Part shown: positions 24,637 through 33,653 of the stretch, in pieces
How positions within the stretch are numbered: position 1 is the first letter of the stretch
Layout: each line of letters begins with the position of its first letter
Origin: Paradesertivirga mongoliensis
Lineage (GTDB): Bacteria > Bacteroidota > Bacteroidia > Sphingobacteriales > Sphingobacteriaceae
DNA: 64,000 nt
Direction of reading: 5' to 3'
Assembly (NCBI RefSeq): GCF_024436395.1
Contig: NZ_JAFMZO010000001.1
Coordinates: 256,181 to 320,180 of the forward strand
Made by a program: the position numbers and the translations under genes
Notes under the pieces: generated by a model
Databases searched by the model: none
Told to the model about the DNA's origin: nothing
What the model saw: the letters and a program-made list of their open reading frames with translations, nothing else

Positions 24637-25503
24637 CTAATTTTGAAGTATCGTAAGTGTCTTTATCGCTCCCTGCTGAACCGTTGGATTAATAGAATAG
24701 GGCTGAACTTCCGGCTCTTCCTGATTATTGGCAAGCAGTTGCTTGCTGCGGCTCACAAAGCCGTGTTTGGCTGGATTCTCAATTATTTCTTTCATGGCGA
24801 TGATCTTATACACATAAGATGCCGTCTCGCCATTCAGTTTAAGCTTGTAATAATTCCGGTGTCCCTGCTTTGCCATCTGACGGAGAAGGTTTACTTCACC
24901 TATATTGTATGCAGCAGCAGCCAGGGTCCAGCTGTTAAAGATTCCGTGTAACTCTTTTAAATATTTGCAGGCCGCGATGGTCGATTTGCGCATATTTTTA
25001 CGCTCATCAATACTGCCGTTTACCCTCAATCCGTAATTACGCGCAGTGCCAGGCATAAACTGCCAGAAACCAGCAGCCCCTTTTGGCGAAGTGCCCTCTG
25101 CCAAACCACTCTCAACCAGGGGCATGTATTTGAAATCTTCAGGAATACCGTATGATTTCAGAATTGGCACAATAACCGGGAACCATTGTTCAGCTTTGCG
25201 ATGAAGTTTAGTGGTTTGAATGCGACGGTAATTGTGGGCTCTCAAATACTTTTTCATTTTTTGAGAAATGACTTTACCCTGGGGCAAATGTTCATTCACA
25301 AATCTTAATGTTGAAGCTTTAGTCTTTACCGGGCTGGGTTCTTTTTTCTCCGCAAACTTAAATTGGAGATTCATTTTAAAAGGAAGATTCACCTTTTGTG
25401 AAAACGACTTTAAACGGGTTTCCGGAGCACTATATAAAAATAGCTTTGCCGAGAGCATTACTATTAGCAGTCCGGAACATGCAATTAAATGTTTCTTAAT
25501 CAT
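24637..25503 (-). CDS. Lytic transglycosylase domain protein (Slt/MltD-like)
   Basis: A 288-aa exported murein hydrolase expected to cleave MurNAc-GlcNAc bonds. The N-terminal hydrophobic segment (HLIACSGLLIVMLSAKLFLY) is a signal peptide or anchor. The catalytic Glu131 lies in MPLVESGL. The SLT motifs GAAGFWQFMPGTARNYGL and AAAAYNIGEVNLL follow. I chose the ATG at 25503; a longer in-frame start at 25539 lies inside the TATCTTTG promoter box. No LysM repeats are seen, unlike full MltD. Confidence 0.87.
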   Translation of the reverse strand: MIKKHLIACSGLLIVMLSAKLFLYSAPETRLKSFSQKVNLPFKMNLQFKFAEKKEPSPVKTKASTLRFVNEHLPQGKVISQKMKKYLRAHNYRRIQTTKLHRKAEQWFPVIVPILKSYGIPEDFKYMPLVESGLAEGTSPKGAAGFWQFMPGTARNYGLRVNGSIDERKNMRKSTIAACKYLKELHGIFNSWTLAAAAYNIGEVNLLRQMAKQGHRNYYKLKLNGETASYVYKIIAMKEIIENPAKHGFVSRSKQLLANNQEEPEVQPYSINPTVQQGAIKTLTILQN

Positions 25504-25536
25504 GTGTTCCTTACTTATTTTAACTAAAAAAGATTC

Positions 25537-25544
25537 CAAAGATA
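25537..25544 (-). promoter_or_regulatory. -7 promoter box of the lytic transglycosylase gene
   Basis: TATCTTTG on the minus strand matches TAnnTTTG, 33 bp before the chosen start. It rules out the longer start codon at 25539. Confidence 0.5.
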
Positions 25545-25673
25545 CTCAATATATGCTTAATTACCAAATAGTTACGCTATACGCCCGATATTCAGCCACT
25601 TACATGTATTAAAATCCCTCTCACTTTTTCAATCTTCTGCGAAACACAATGCAGCAACAGACGTTTATTTTCT

Positions 25674-25681
25674 TAACTTTG
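25674..25681 (+). promoter_or_regulatory. -7 promoter box of the pseudouridine synthase gene
   Basis: TAACTTTG matches TAnnTTTG and ends 31 bp before the ATG at 25713. Confidence 0.5.
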
Positions 25682-25712
25682 CACCCCATTTTAATAAGGT
25701 TAGCAGCGTATC

Positions 25713-27107
25713 ATGCCAGAAAAGAAAAACCGGAACAGTCGAGAAGACAAATCCCTCAGTAACAATCGTTTAAGCGGAAGTTCAAAAAACGAACGACCAG
25801 ACAATTCAAACAACTTCAAAAAGAAAAAGTTTGAGGACGATTCTAAAAGACCTTATAAAAGTCGCTCAGATAAGCCGGAAGGCAAGGATTCTGAGGAAAA
25901 AAAATATTCTCGCAGCACAGAAGACAAGTCCTTTTCAAAGAAACCGTTTAACAGTTCAAAAGAAAAACCTTTCGGAAAGAGTGATCGTTCTTTCGAGAAA
26001 AAATCATTCGGATCGGACAGGCCTAAAGCTGACAGGAAGACTTCGGGCGAACGTTCTTTTGAGAAAAAACCTTTAGGCGAGCGCTCATTCGAAAAACGGC
26101 CGCGATCTTCAGAAGGAAAAAGCTTTGATAAACCGCGCGAAGAGCGTTCATTCGAACGACGCCCGGCCAGATCGGGCGATGAAAGAAGATTAAGGCCCGA
26201 CGGAGACCGAAGCTTTGAAAAGAAGCCATTTAGAGAAGGCGACAAATTACCTTATAAATCTGGCTCGGGTTTACCTTATGAGAGAAAACCATTTAAGAGC
26301 AAGAATGAAACACGTAAATGGACCTCCGAAGAAAAAATTGACCAGCCTGCAACCCGCGGAAGGAAAAAAACAAGTTCTCCCTCTGGCGATGAGCTTATCC
26401 GCTTAAACCGATATATTGCCAATGCGGGAATATGCTCAAGACGAAAAGCCGACGAGCTGATTGAAGCAGGTGTTATTTCAGTGAACGGAGAAGTGGTATC
26501 CGAATTGGGCTTCAAAGTGAATCCTGTTAAAGATATTGTAAGATACAACGGCGAAACGCTGAAGCGCGAGAAGATGACTTACGTGCTTTTAAACAAGCCG
26601 AAAGACTATATCACCACTACCGACGACCCTCAGGAGCGTAAAACGGTCATGCAATTGGTTGAGAAGGCTTCCCGCGAACGCATCTACCCGGTGGGACGCC
26701 TTGATCGTAACACAACAGGATTGCTTTTAATGACCAACGACGGCGATCTGGCTGAAAAGCTTTCTCATCCAAGAAACAATATCACGAAGATCTATCAGGT
26801 TGAACTCAACAAAAACCTTTCTCAGGGAGACTTTAATAAAATCGAGTACGGCCTTGAACTCGAAGACGGTTTGATCAAACCTGACGCCCTTAGCTATGTG
26901 CAAGGAGCAAGTAAAAAAGAAATCGGAATTCAAATTCACACGGGGAAGAACCGTATTGTACGCCGGATCTTTGAATTTTTAGGTTATGAGGTGGTAAAGC
27001 TGGACCGTGTAGTTTACGGGAGCTTAACCAAAAAAGACTTGCCCAGGGGAAGATGGAGATACTTGGAAGAAAAAGAAATTATTCAATTAAAACATCTTAT
27101 AAAATAG
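25713..27107 (+). CDS. RluB/RsuA-family pseudouridine synthase with long charged N-terminal tail
   Basis: A 464-aa RNA pseudouridine synthase. Residues 1 to about 225 are low complexity, rich in Lys, Arg, Ser, Glu and Asp, with recurring RSFEKKP-type units; the region is probably disordered and RNA-binding. An S4 domain follows at about 229-275 (RLNRYIANAGICSRRKADEL). The catalytic domain has Asp331 in GRLDRNTTGLLLMTNDGDL and the C-terminal GKNRIVRRIFEFLGYEVVKL. The likely target is 23S rRNA (RluB type), but RluE/RluF types are not excluded. It has its own promoter and terminator. Confidence 0.87.
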   Translation: MPEKKNRNSREDKSLSNNRLSGSSKNERPDNSNNFKKKKFEDDSKRPYKSRSDKPEGKDSEEKKYSRSTEDKSFSKKPFNSSKEKPFGKSDRSFEKKSFGSDRPKADRKTSGERSFEKKPLGERSFEKRPRSSEGKSFDKPREERSFERRPARSGDERRLRPDGDRSFEKKPFREGDKLPYKSGSGLPYERKPFKSKNETRKWTSEEKIDQPATRGRKKTSSPSGDELIRLNRYIANAGICSRRKADELIEAGVISVNGEVVSELGFKVNPVKDIVRYNGETLKREKMTYVLLNKPKDYITTTDDPQERKTVMQLVEKASRERIYPVGRLDRNTTGLLLMTNDGDLAEKLSHPRNNITKIYQVELNKNLSQGDFNKIEYGLELEDGLIKPDALSYVQGASKKEIGIQIHTGKNRIVRRIFEFLGYEVVKLDRVVYGSLTKKDLPRGRWRYLEEKEIIQLKHLIK

Positions 27108-27108
27108 A

Positions 27109-27137
27109 AAAAGGCTTCGTGAAAACGGAGCCTTTTT
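27109..27137 (+). terminator. Terminator of the pseudouridine synthase gene
   Basis: AAAGGCTTCGT and ACGGAGCCTTT pair with one mismatch, followed by a run of Ts. It begins immediately after the stop codon. Confidence 0.8.
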
Positions 27138-27175
27138 TGTTTAAAGAATAATTATCTTGCAATATATAGCTAACA

Positions 27176-28294
27176 ATGAAACCACTGATAATTACTCTTT
27201 TCATGATCATAAACCTCATGACAGAAACCCAGGCACAAAAATTCAATCTTTTGATCGGCACATATACCCGACCGGGTAAAAGTGAGGGGATCTACGTATA
27301 TGAATTTGACGCAGCCAGCGGCAAAGTAATTCCCAGGAACAAGGCCACTGGATTAAATAACCCGTCGTATCTCGCTTTAAGCCGCGATGAAAAATTTCTG
27401 TACTCTGTAAGTGAAGGAGGGCCCGGCCGTGGCGCAGTATCGGCTTTCAGCTTTGACAAAAGGACAGGTGCGCTGAACTTGTTAAACTCAAAATCCTCGA
27501 TGGGCGACGGCCCCTGTTATGTGACTGTAGATAAAAAGAACAAGAACGTTTTTGTAGCTAATTATAGCGGAGGAAGCTTTGCAGTTCTTCCGATTTTAAA
27601 CGACGGGAGCCTGGGTGATGCGGTCCAGTCTATTACATTCACCTCGAACGGAATAGGAAAAGGACAACAAGAAAAACCGCACGCCCACTCAGCTGTGTTA
27701 TCTCCTGATGAAAAATATCTATACGTGAACGACCTCGGAAATGACGAAATACTGAGCTACAAGTATTCTCCAAAAGCATCAAAACCATTAAGTCCGGCGC
27801 AAGTAATAAAACTACCGCAAGGAAGCGGACCCAGGCATTTTGATTTTCATCCTAACAAGAAATTCGCCTATTCATTACAAGAACTGACTTGCGATGTGGC
27901 GGCTTACCACTATAAGAACGGGGAGCTAACCTTTCTTCAAAGTATTTCGGGCCTGCCGGCAGGATACACCGGCCGCAGATGGTCGGCAGATATCCATGTC
28001 TCGCCTGATGGTAAGTTTCTATATTCATCGAACCGGGACGACGCAAATGATATCGCGATTTTTTCTATACAACAAGACGGGACTTTGGTAACGGTTGGAA
28101 GGCAATCCACTTTAGGGAGAGTTCCGAGAAATTTTGCAATAGACCCTAGCGGGAATTATTTGCTGGTGGCTAACCAGAACAGCGATAACATTGTGATCTT
28201 CAAAAGAGATAAAAACACCGGATTGCTGTCGGATACAGGTGAACGGATTGAAGTTGGGGCTCCGGTTTGTCTAAAGTTTAGCGCGGCAGAATAA
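27176..28294 (+). CDS. Exported lactonase family protein (6-phosphogluconolactonase-like beta-propeller)
   Basis: A 372-aa member of the YbhE/Pgl-type seven-bladed propeller lactonases. An N-terminal signal peptide (PLIITLFMIINLMTETQAQ) suggests periplasmic location, unlike cytosolic E. coli Pgl. Blade-like repeats include GTYTRPGKSEGIYVYEFD, NPSYLALSRDEKFLYSVSE, PHAHSAVLSPDEKYLYVNDLG, GPRHFDFHPNKKFAYSLQE and PRNFAIDPSGNYLLVANQNSDNI. HAH and GPRH are typical of the family. A signal peptide makes 6-phosphogluconate lactone an unlikely substrate; other sugar lactones are more likely. Confidence 0.8.
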   Translation: MKPLIITLFMIINLMTETQAQKFNLLIGTYTRPGKSEGIYVYEFDAASGKVIPRNKATGLNNPSYLALSRDEKFLYSVSEGGPGRGAVSAFSFDKRTGALNLLNSKSSMGDGPCYVTVDKKNKNVFVANYSGGSFAVLPILNDGSLGDAVQSITFTSNGIGKGQQEKPHAHSAVLSPDEKYLYVNDLGNDEILSYKYSPKASKPLSPAQVIKLPQGSGPRHFDFHPNKKFAYSLQELTCDVAAYHYKNGELTFLQSISGLPAGYTGRRWSADIHVSPDGKFLYSSNRDDANDIAIFSIQQDGTLVTVGRQSTLGRVPRNFAIDPSGNYLLVANQNSDNIVIFKRDKNTGLLSDTGERIEVGAPVCLKFSAAE

Positions 28295-28427
28295 ATGGAA
28301 ACCGCATACGAAACAAAAATGTGTCACCAGTAATAAAAAAGCTGTTCTATTCACATGATATAAAGAGCAAGTTCGAAATGTAATATGGTAAAACAAGCCA
28401 GCTACATTTAATTCAAAGGCCTGCTTG

Positions 28428-29561
28428 CTAAACGAGAGCCGCGTCCAGAACCTCCTTATAGAACTGTTCGTAAATCGGAAGAATGTTGCTTAAATCAAAT
28501 TCCTTTGCGCGCTTTAATGCGTTCTCTTTAAATTCGGCCAGGCGTTTCGAATCTTCAAGAATATAAATAGCATTTTTGGACATATCCTCAACGTCTCCTA
28601 CCTCGCTTAAAAAGCCTGTTACCCCTTGTAAGTTTAGCTCAGGCAAACCACCGGTATTGGAAGATATAACCGGCACTTTACACGCCATTGCTTCTAAGGC
28701 CGCTAAACCAAAGCTTTCTGAATGAGAGGGCATGACAAATAAATCAGCCACAGAAAGTATTTCTTCTACGGCTTCCTGTTTCCCTAAAAAGCGCACGTTT
28801 TCGCAAATCTTATATTCCCTGCAAAGTGCTTCACAGTTTACACGATCTTCACCGTCTCCCACCATTAATAATTTAGATGGGATCTGTTCATTTACCTTTT
28901 TAAATATTTTAATAACGTCTGTTGCCCTTTTTACTTTCCTGAAGTTTGATGTGTGAACCAGGATCCGCTCATTGTTCGGTGCAATAGCTTTCTTAAAGTG
29001 ATCTTTGGGTTTAAGACTAAAGCGGCTCAAATCGATAAAATTCGGAATCACTTTAATGTCTTTCTGAATGTCGAAATGTTCGTATGTCGATTTCTTCAGA
29101 TCTTCAGAAACGGAAGTTACGCCGTCAGATTGATTTATAGAAAAAGTTACTACCGGCTTAAAGGTTACATCTCTGCCAACCAGAGTGATATCAGTACCAT
29201 GCAAGGTTGTTACTACCGGAATATGTATGCCATAAGTGGCCAATATCTGCTTCGCCATAAAAGCCGCCGAAGCATGGGGAATGGCGTAATGCACGTGTAA
29301 TAGGTCTAAACCTTCAAATCGAACAACATCTACCAGCTTACTTGCCAGCACCAGTTCGTATGGCGGATAGTCGAACAACGGATATTGGGAGACAGAAACC
29401 TCGTGATAATATAAGTTTTCAGAAAAAAAGTCGAGCCTTGCCGGCTGACTGTAAGTGATAAAATGTACTTGGTGACCGTTATTGGCTAAAGCTTTTCCAA
29501 GCTCTGTGGCTACAACACCACTACCTCCAAAGGTTGGATAGCATACTATACCTATCTTCAT
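28428..29561 (-). CDS. bshA: N-acetyl-alpha-D-glucosaminyl L-malate synthase BshA
   Basis: A 377-aa GT4 glycosyltransferase catalysing the first step of bacillithiol synthesis (UDP-GlcNAc plus L-malate). The start IGIVCYPTFGGSGVVATELG is characteristic of BshA. TLHGTDITLVG and the GT4 E-x7-E motif (ESFGLAALE) with PVISSNTGGLPE follow. The ytxJ gene at 10905 fits the same thiol system. TTATTTTG, one base off the -7 consensus, ends 4 bp before the ATG. Confidence 0.93.
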   Translation of the reverse strand: MKIGIVCYPTFGGSGVVATELGKALANNGHQVHFITYSQPARLDFFSENLYYHEVSVSQYPLFDYPPYELVLASKLVDVVRFEGLDLLHVHYAIPHASAAFMAKQILATYGIHIPVVTTLHGTDITLVGRDVTFKPVVTFSINQSDGVTSVSEDLKKSTYEHFDIQKDIKVIPNFIDLSRFSLKPKDHFKKAIAPNNERILVHTSNFRKVKRATDVIKIFKKVNEQIPSKLLMVGDGEDRVNCEALCREYKICENVRFLGKQEAVEEILSVADLFVMPSHSESFGLAALEAMACKVPVISSNTGGLPELNLQGVTGFLSEVGDVEDMSKNAIYILEDSKRLAEFKENALKRAKEFDLSNILPIYEQFYKEVLDAALV

Positions 29562-29795
29562 ATCACAAAATAAAGATAAAAAAATCAGGAGATTGTTGAT
29601 GCTTCGTCAATTCTTAGGGCGGAGAATTGGTGGCGTGTATCATTTTGGCATGAAGTTCGGGGTTTGAAAGAGAAGAAGCTGGGCTACAAAGGCTCAAAGG
29701 CACAAAGCTCATAAATCCTTACTGGCCCCTGTCTTTTCGGTTCGTAACTAAAAAAATGGTGCCTAAGCCGGCAAATCACCTAATTTATGCCCCCC

Positions 29796-31625
29796 TCAAT
29801 CCAGGCCATCCCTTATCGCCTTATAAATAGCGTCCTGGATCCTCGGCCTGATCCTTAGGCTGTTCAGCTTATTTGTAACAGAAGGGTGCACGCGGTTAGA
29901 TAAAAATATATAGATCAGCTTATGCTCCGGATCTACCCAAACGCAGGTGCCGGTATAACCCGTATGTCCGTAACTTTTAGATGAAGCTAAGTCTGATGGA
30001 TAGCGATTAGTGCGATCAGGATCCCAGCGATCAAAACCAAGGCCCCTGCGGCTTATATTAGACTGCCTAGTTGTAAAGAGGTCGATAGTTTCAGGCTGGA
30101 AGTATTGCTTGCCGCCATAAGTGCCGCCATTAAGAATCATCTGGAAAAGAATGGCCATATCATTAGCGGTAGAAAAGAGTCCGGCATGGCCAGAGATACC
30201 ACCAGCCATAGCTGCGCCCTGGTCGTGGACGTATCCCTCAATTAATGTCTTTCGAAAATAATTATCCTGTTCTGTTGGCACGATCTGACTTTTTGGAAAG
30301 CGATTGCGCGGATTGAATCCGGCGGTATACATTCCAAGAGGGGCATAAAACTGCTTTCCCACGTATTTATCCAAACGCTCAGTTGATAAACGCTCAATAA
30401 TATCTTTCATTAAGTACATGCTTAAATCGCTGTACACATATTTTCCGCGGGCCGAAAGACCCGATTTTAGCATCCGTGGCCACATCACATCTTCAAAATA
30501 ATTGGCTCTCAGATAATAGTGGTCTGCAACCTTTACGGGATGGAAGATGGAAGAATCGCGGCTGTAATCACCGGGTTTCAAATCTTCGAAAAAAGGAATA
30601 TAAGCCACTAAACCGGCCTGATGGAGAAGCAATTCCCTTACTGTTAAGTCGCTTTTATTTGTATTTCTGGCCAGGGGAATATAAGCGCCAACATTCGTAT
30701 CCAATTTTAACTTTTGCTCTTCATAAAGACGCATTGCGGCCATAGTGGTAGCTCCGATTTTAGTTACTGAAGCAAGGTCAAAAATATCACCAGCCCTGGT
30801 GGGCATCCCATTCGCATAGGTGTGATTTCCATAGCCTTTATTAAAAATCACCTTCCCGTCTTTAACAATCATTACCACTGCTCCGGGGGTGGCTTTCTGC
30901 TCAATAGCTTCATTGACAATCCTGTCTATCGGACGTCCAAGCTCCTTGCTGTCGATACCCACTTCCTCCGGAACCGTGTATTTTAAGCGACTTGCCTTAG
31001 TGGTGTAGCCGGCCCCTTTTTTTATTTGAGGAGAAACATCCTGCAGAAGTTTCCCGGAGAGCGCTACACCTCCAAAAACAGCCTGAGCACTAAAGGCAGC
31101 ACCTGCGGGCGAATTCACCGGCGTCCAGATAATAGGTACATTGATCTTATCCAAAAACTGCAGACCACCCGAATTGCCATAAACCACCACGAGGACTTGC
31201 CTGGTTTTTGCCAATTCCTGTATAAGGTTTTGCAAAGGCAGATCCCGGAGCGCCACATCGCCAACCTGCAGAATTACGGTATTAAAAAATTTGAGCCGGG
31301 CATTTAATGTATCTGCAGAAGCCTGCAAATTGGTATTAACAAGTTTAAATGCCGAAATCGACGCATAGTTACTTAATGTACCAACAAACTCCTTCTCAAA
31401 GGTAGCTCCAACGCTTACCGCAGCAATCTTCCGGTCTTCTAACCGGCCAAGAGGCACAATATCTTTTGAATTATTGAGCAGCACCACAGAAGATTCCAAC
31501 GATTTTGACTCAACAAGCCATTCGGAATTCAAAGGTTCATCTAATTCGGCAGACATGAAAACTATTAATATGAGCAGCAGAACCGGAATCGCCGGCCACC
31601 ACCTGTTAAGTATTTTTATCTTCAT
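29796..31625 (-). CDS. Serine beta-lactamase-fold hydrolase with remnant GH3 C-terminal domain
   Basis: About 609 aa. An N-terminal helix (IPVLLLILIVFMSAEL) exports or anchors it. Residues about 40-205 look like the C-terminal alpha/beta sandwich of GH3 glycosidases (SLESSVVLLNNSKDIVPL, AQAVFGGVALSGKLL), but the GH3 catalytic barrel is absent. Residues about 222-609 form a class C-like serine hydrolase with Ser-X-X-Lys (SVTK, near 287-290), Tyr-Ser-Asp (YVYSDL) and a GHTGYTG motif. Bacteroidota encode about 1000-aa GH3/beta-lactamase fusions with an N-terminal barrel; this looks like a shortened relative. Start: ATG at 31625; an in-frame TTG precedes it. Confidence 0.8.
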   Translation of the reverse strand: MKIKILNRWWPAIPVLLLILIVFMSAELDEPLNSEWLVESKSLESSVVLLNNSKDIVPLGRLEDRKIAAVSVGATFEKEFVGTLSNYASISAFKLVNTNLQASADTLNARLKFFNTVILQVGDVALRDLPLQNLIQELAKTRQVLVVVYGNSGGLQFLDKINVPIIWTPVNSPAGAAFSAQAVFGGVALSGKLLQDVSPQIKKGAGYTTKASRLKYTVPEEVGIDSKELGRPIDRIVNEAIEQKATPGAVVMIVKDGKVIFNKGYGNHTYANGMPTRAGDIFDLASVTKIGATTMAAMRLYEEQKLKLDTNVGAYIPLARNTNKSDLTVRELLLHQAGLVAYIPFFEDLKPGDYSRDSSIFHPVKVADHYYLRANYFEDVMWPRMLKSGLSARGKYVYSDLSMYLMKDIIERLSTERLDKYVGKQFYAPLGMYTAGFNPRNRFPKSQIVPTEQDNYFRKTLIEGYVHDQGAAMAGGISGHAGLFSTANDMAILFQMILNGGTYGGKQYFQPETIDLFTTRQSNISRRGLGFDRWDPDRTNRYPSDLASSKSYGHTGYTGTCVWVDPEHKLIYIFLSNRVHPSVTNKLNSLRIRPRIQDAIYKAIRDGLD

Positions 31626-31768
31626 CAAATAATTTACTCAGCAAATCTCTATGGAATTATCTTAATAACGAAATTATCACCTTAGAAGTACAAATTTAAT
31701 TGCCGGTCTGCTGAATGTTAAAATTATCAACACACATCAAAGAGTTAAAAGCGGAGGCTTATTTTGAT

Positions 31769-31776
31769 TAAATTTG
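31769..31776 (+). promoter_or_regulatory. -7 promoter box of mutL
   Basis: TAAATTTG matches TAnnTTTG and ends 9 bp before the mutL ATG, so the 5' UTR would be at most a few bases. Confidence 0.5.
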
Positions 31777-31785
31777 CTTGCTTAT

Positions 31786-33633
31786 ATGTCTGATATTATT
31801 CAACTTTTACCTGATTCGGTTGCCAATCAGATTGCCGCGGGCGAAGTAGTTCAACGGCCCGCATCAGCAGTAAAAGAACTTATAGAAAATGCCATTGATT
31901 CCGGCGCCGGAAAAATACAGCTAATTATCAAAGATGCCGGAAAATCTCTGATCCAGGTTATTGATGATGGTTGTGGCATGAGTGTTACCGACGCCCGCAT
32001 GTGTTTCGAGCGGCATGCAACTTCCAAAATACGCAAAGCGGAAGATCTGTTCGCCATACGGACAATGGGTTTCCGGGGTGAGGCGATGGCTTCGATTGCC
32101 GCAATTGCCCAGGTTGAACTTAAAACGCGCAGACATGAGGATGAACTTGGGACTACCATTTGCGTCGAAGGCTCGGAAGTAATAAAACAAGAGCCTGTAT
32201 CATGCAGCGCCGGAACAAGCATCTGTGTCAAAAACCTTTTTTACAACATCCCGGCAAGAAGGAATTTTCTAAAAGGAAACCCGGTTGAACTGCGTCATAT
32301 TATTGACGAATTCCAGCGGGTTGCATTCGCACATCCTGAGATATTCTTCACTTTCCATCACGATGGGAATGAGATATTTCACCTACCCCAGGCATCGCTC
32401 AAGCAACGTATCATACATATTTTCGGCAGCAGCTATAACCAAAAACTCGTACCGGTTGAGGAGAATACCAGTATTATCGGGCTAAGAGGATTTGTAGGAA
32501 AACCCGAATACGCCAAAAAGACGCGCGGAGAGCAGTATTTCTTTGTAAATAAGCGATTTATCAAAGATCCGTATCTGAACCATGCGGTATTAAATGCCTA
32601 CGATGAACTGCTGCCCGACGATAGTTACCCGCTTTATGTATTGTTCATAGATATCGACCCCTCTAAAATCGACATCAACGTTCATCCTACTAAAACAGAG
32701 ATTAAATATCAGGACGAAAAATCTATTTACGCTATTATTCGTTCTGCCGTAAAGCGATCGCTGGGGCAATATAACATCACGCCTACCTTAGACTTCAACC
32801 AGGAAACCGGTTTCAATAACATGATAACCGAAAAAGCACACGAGGATATCATTCCTCCGGCCATTAGCTTCAATCCTGATTTTAACCCGTTCCAGGCAGA
32901 AAAGAAACAGGATCGCGAAATTTCTTTTCTACGAAGCACCGGGGGCGAAAGGCAGGATGTAAGCAAAAACTGGGGTTCTCTGTACGAAATCGTGAGGAAC
33001 CCGGCACAGCAACAGCAGGAAATTGAGCTAGAGCGGAGCAATGATGATAGTGTTAAGAAACATGGCGAAAAGCAATTATTTCAACTGCATAACCGTTATA
33101 TCATCTCTCAGATCAAATCTGGATTTATGCTGATTGACCAGCAGGCAGCACACGAACGGATTCTTTACGAACGCTTTTTACAGCAGCAGGAAACCCATCA
33201 GGGGGCAAGTCAGCAAAGTCTTTTCCCGCAAACGGTATCGTTAGGTGCAGTCGACTTTGAACTGGTAAAAGAGTTGTTACCCGACATACAGGCGCTTGGA
33301 TTCCAGGTTCGCGAATTTGGGAAAAACACATTTATTGTAGAAGGGATTCCTGCCGATATTGGGTCAAACATTAGCGAAGTAGAAATGCTCGAACACCTGA
33401 TAGAAGGTTTCAAAAACAATTTTTCGCTGCTGAAATTAGATAAAAGAGACAACCTCGCCCGAACCCTCGCAAGGAACGCTGCTATAAAAGGCGGAGTCGT
33501 TCTATCGCAGGGAGAAATGAACAACCTGATCGATCAGCTGTTCGCATGCGCGTCGCCCAATATTTCGCTTCAGGGAAAACCAGTAATTATTACATTTACA
33601 CTTGAAGAATTAATTCAAAAGTTTGAAAGATAA
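31786..33633 (+). CDS. mutL: DNA mismatch repair protein MutL
   Basis: A 615-aa GHKL ATPase that couples MutS to downstream strand incision. N-terminal motifs are NQIAAGEVVQRPASAVKELIENAIDSGA, DDGCGM and TMGFRGEALAS-type (here TMGFRGEAMAS). The C-terminal dimerisation domain has DQQAAHERILYERF. No DQHA-X2-E-X4-E endonuclease motif is obvious beyond DQQAAHERI, so strand nicking is uncertain. A TTG at 31774 in the same frame lies within the promoter box and is not the start. The rhomboid genes follow 20 bp later. Confidence 0.95.
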   Translation: MSDIIQLLPDSVANQIAAGEVVQRPASAVKELIENAIDSGAGKIQLIIKDAGKSLIQVIDDGCGMSVTDARMCFERHATSKIRKAEDLFAIRTMGFRGEAMASIAAIAQVELKTRRHEDELGTTICVEGSEVIKQEPVSCSAGTSICVKNLFYNIPARRNFLKGNPVELRHIIDEFQRVAFAHPEIFFTFHHDGNEIFHLPQASLKQRIIHIFGSSYNQKLVPVEENTSIIGLRGFVGKPEYAKKTRGEQYFFVNKRFIKDPYLNHAVLNAYDELLPDDSYPLYVLFIDIDPSKIDINVHPTKTEIKYQDEKSIYAIIRSAVKRSLGQYNITPTLDFNQETGFNNMITEKAHEDIIPPAISFNPDFNPFQAEKKQDREISFLRSTGGERQDVSKNWGSLYEIVRNPAQQQQEIELERSNDDSVKKHGEKQLFQLHNRYIISQIKSGFMLIDQQAAHERILYERFLQQQETHQGASQQSLFPQTVSLGAVDFELVKELLPDIQALGFQVREFGKNTFIVEGIPADIGSNISEVEMLEHLIEGFKNNFSLLKLDKRDNLARTLARNAAIKGGVVLSQGEMNNLIDQLFACASPNISLQGKPVIITFTLEELIQKFER

Positions 33634-33653
33634 TTCGAACACACTAAGATAGA

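Noticed and set aside
28295..28427. Small gene after the lactonase gene
   Set aside because: Only a 12-codon frame is present; no further signal.
29562..29795. Gene or remnant between bshA and the serine hydrolase
   Set aside because: No frame, repeat or hairpin of note was found.
31774..31785. TTG start extending mutL by four codons
   Set aside because: It lies inside the TAAATTTG promoter box, and the family starts at the ATG at 31786.
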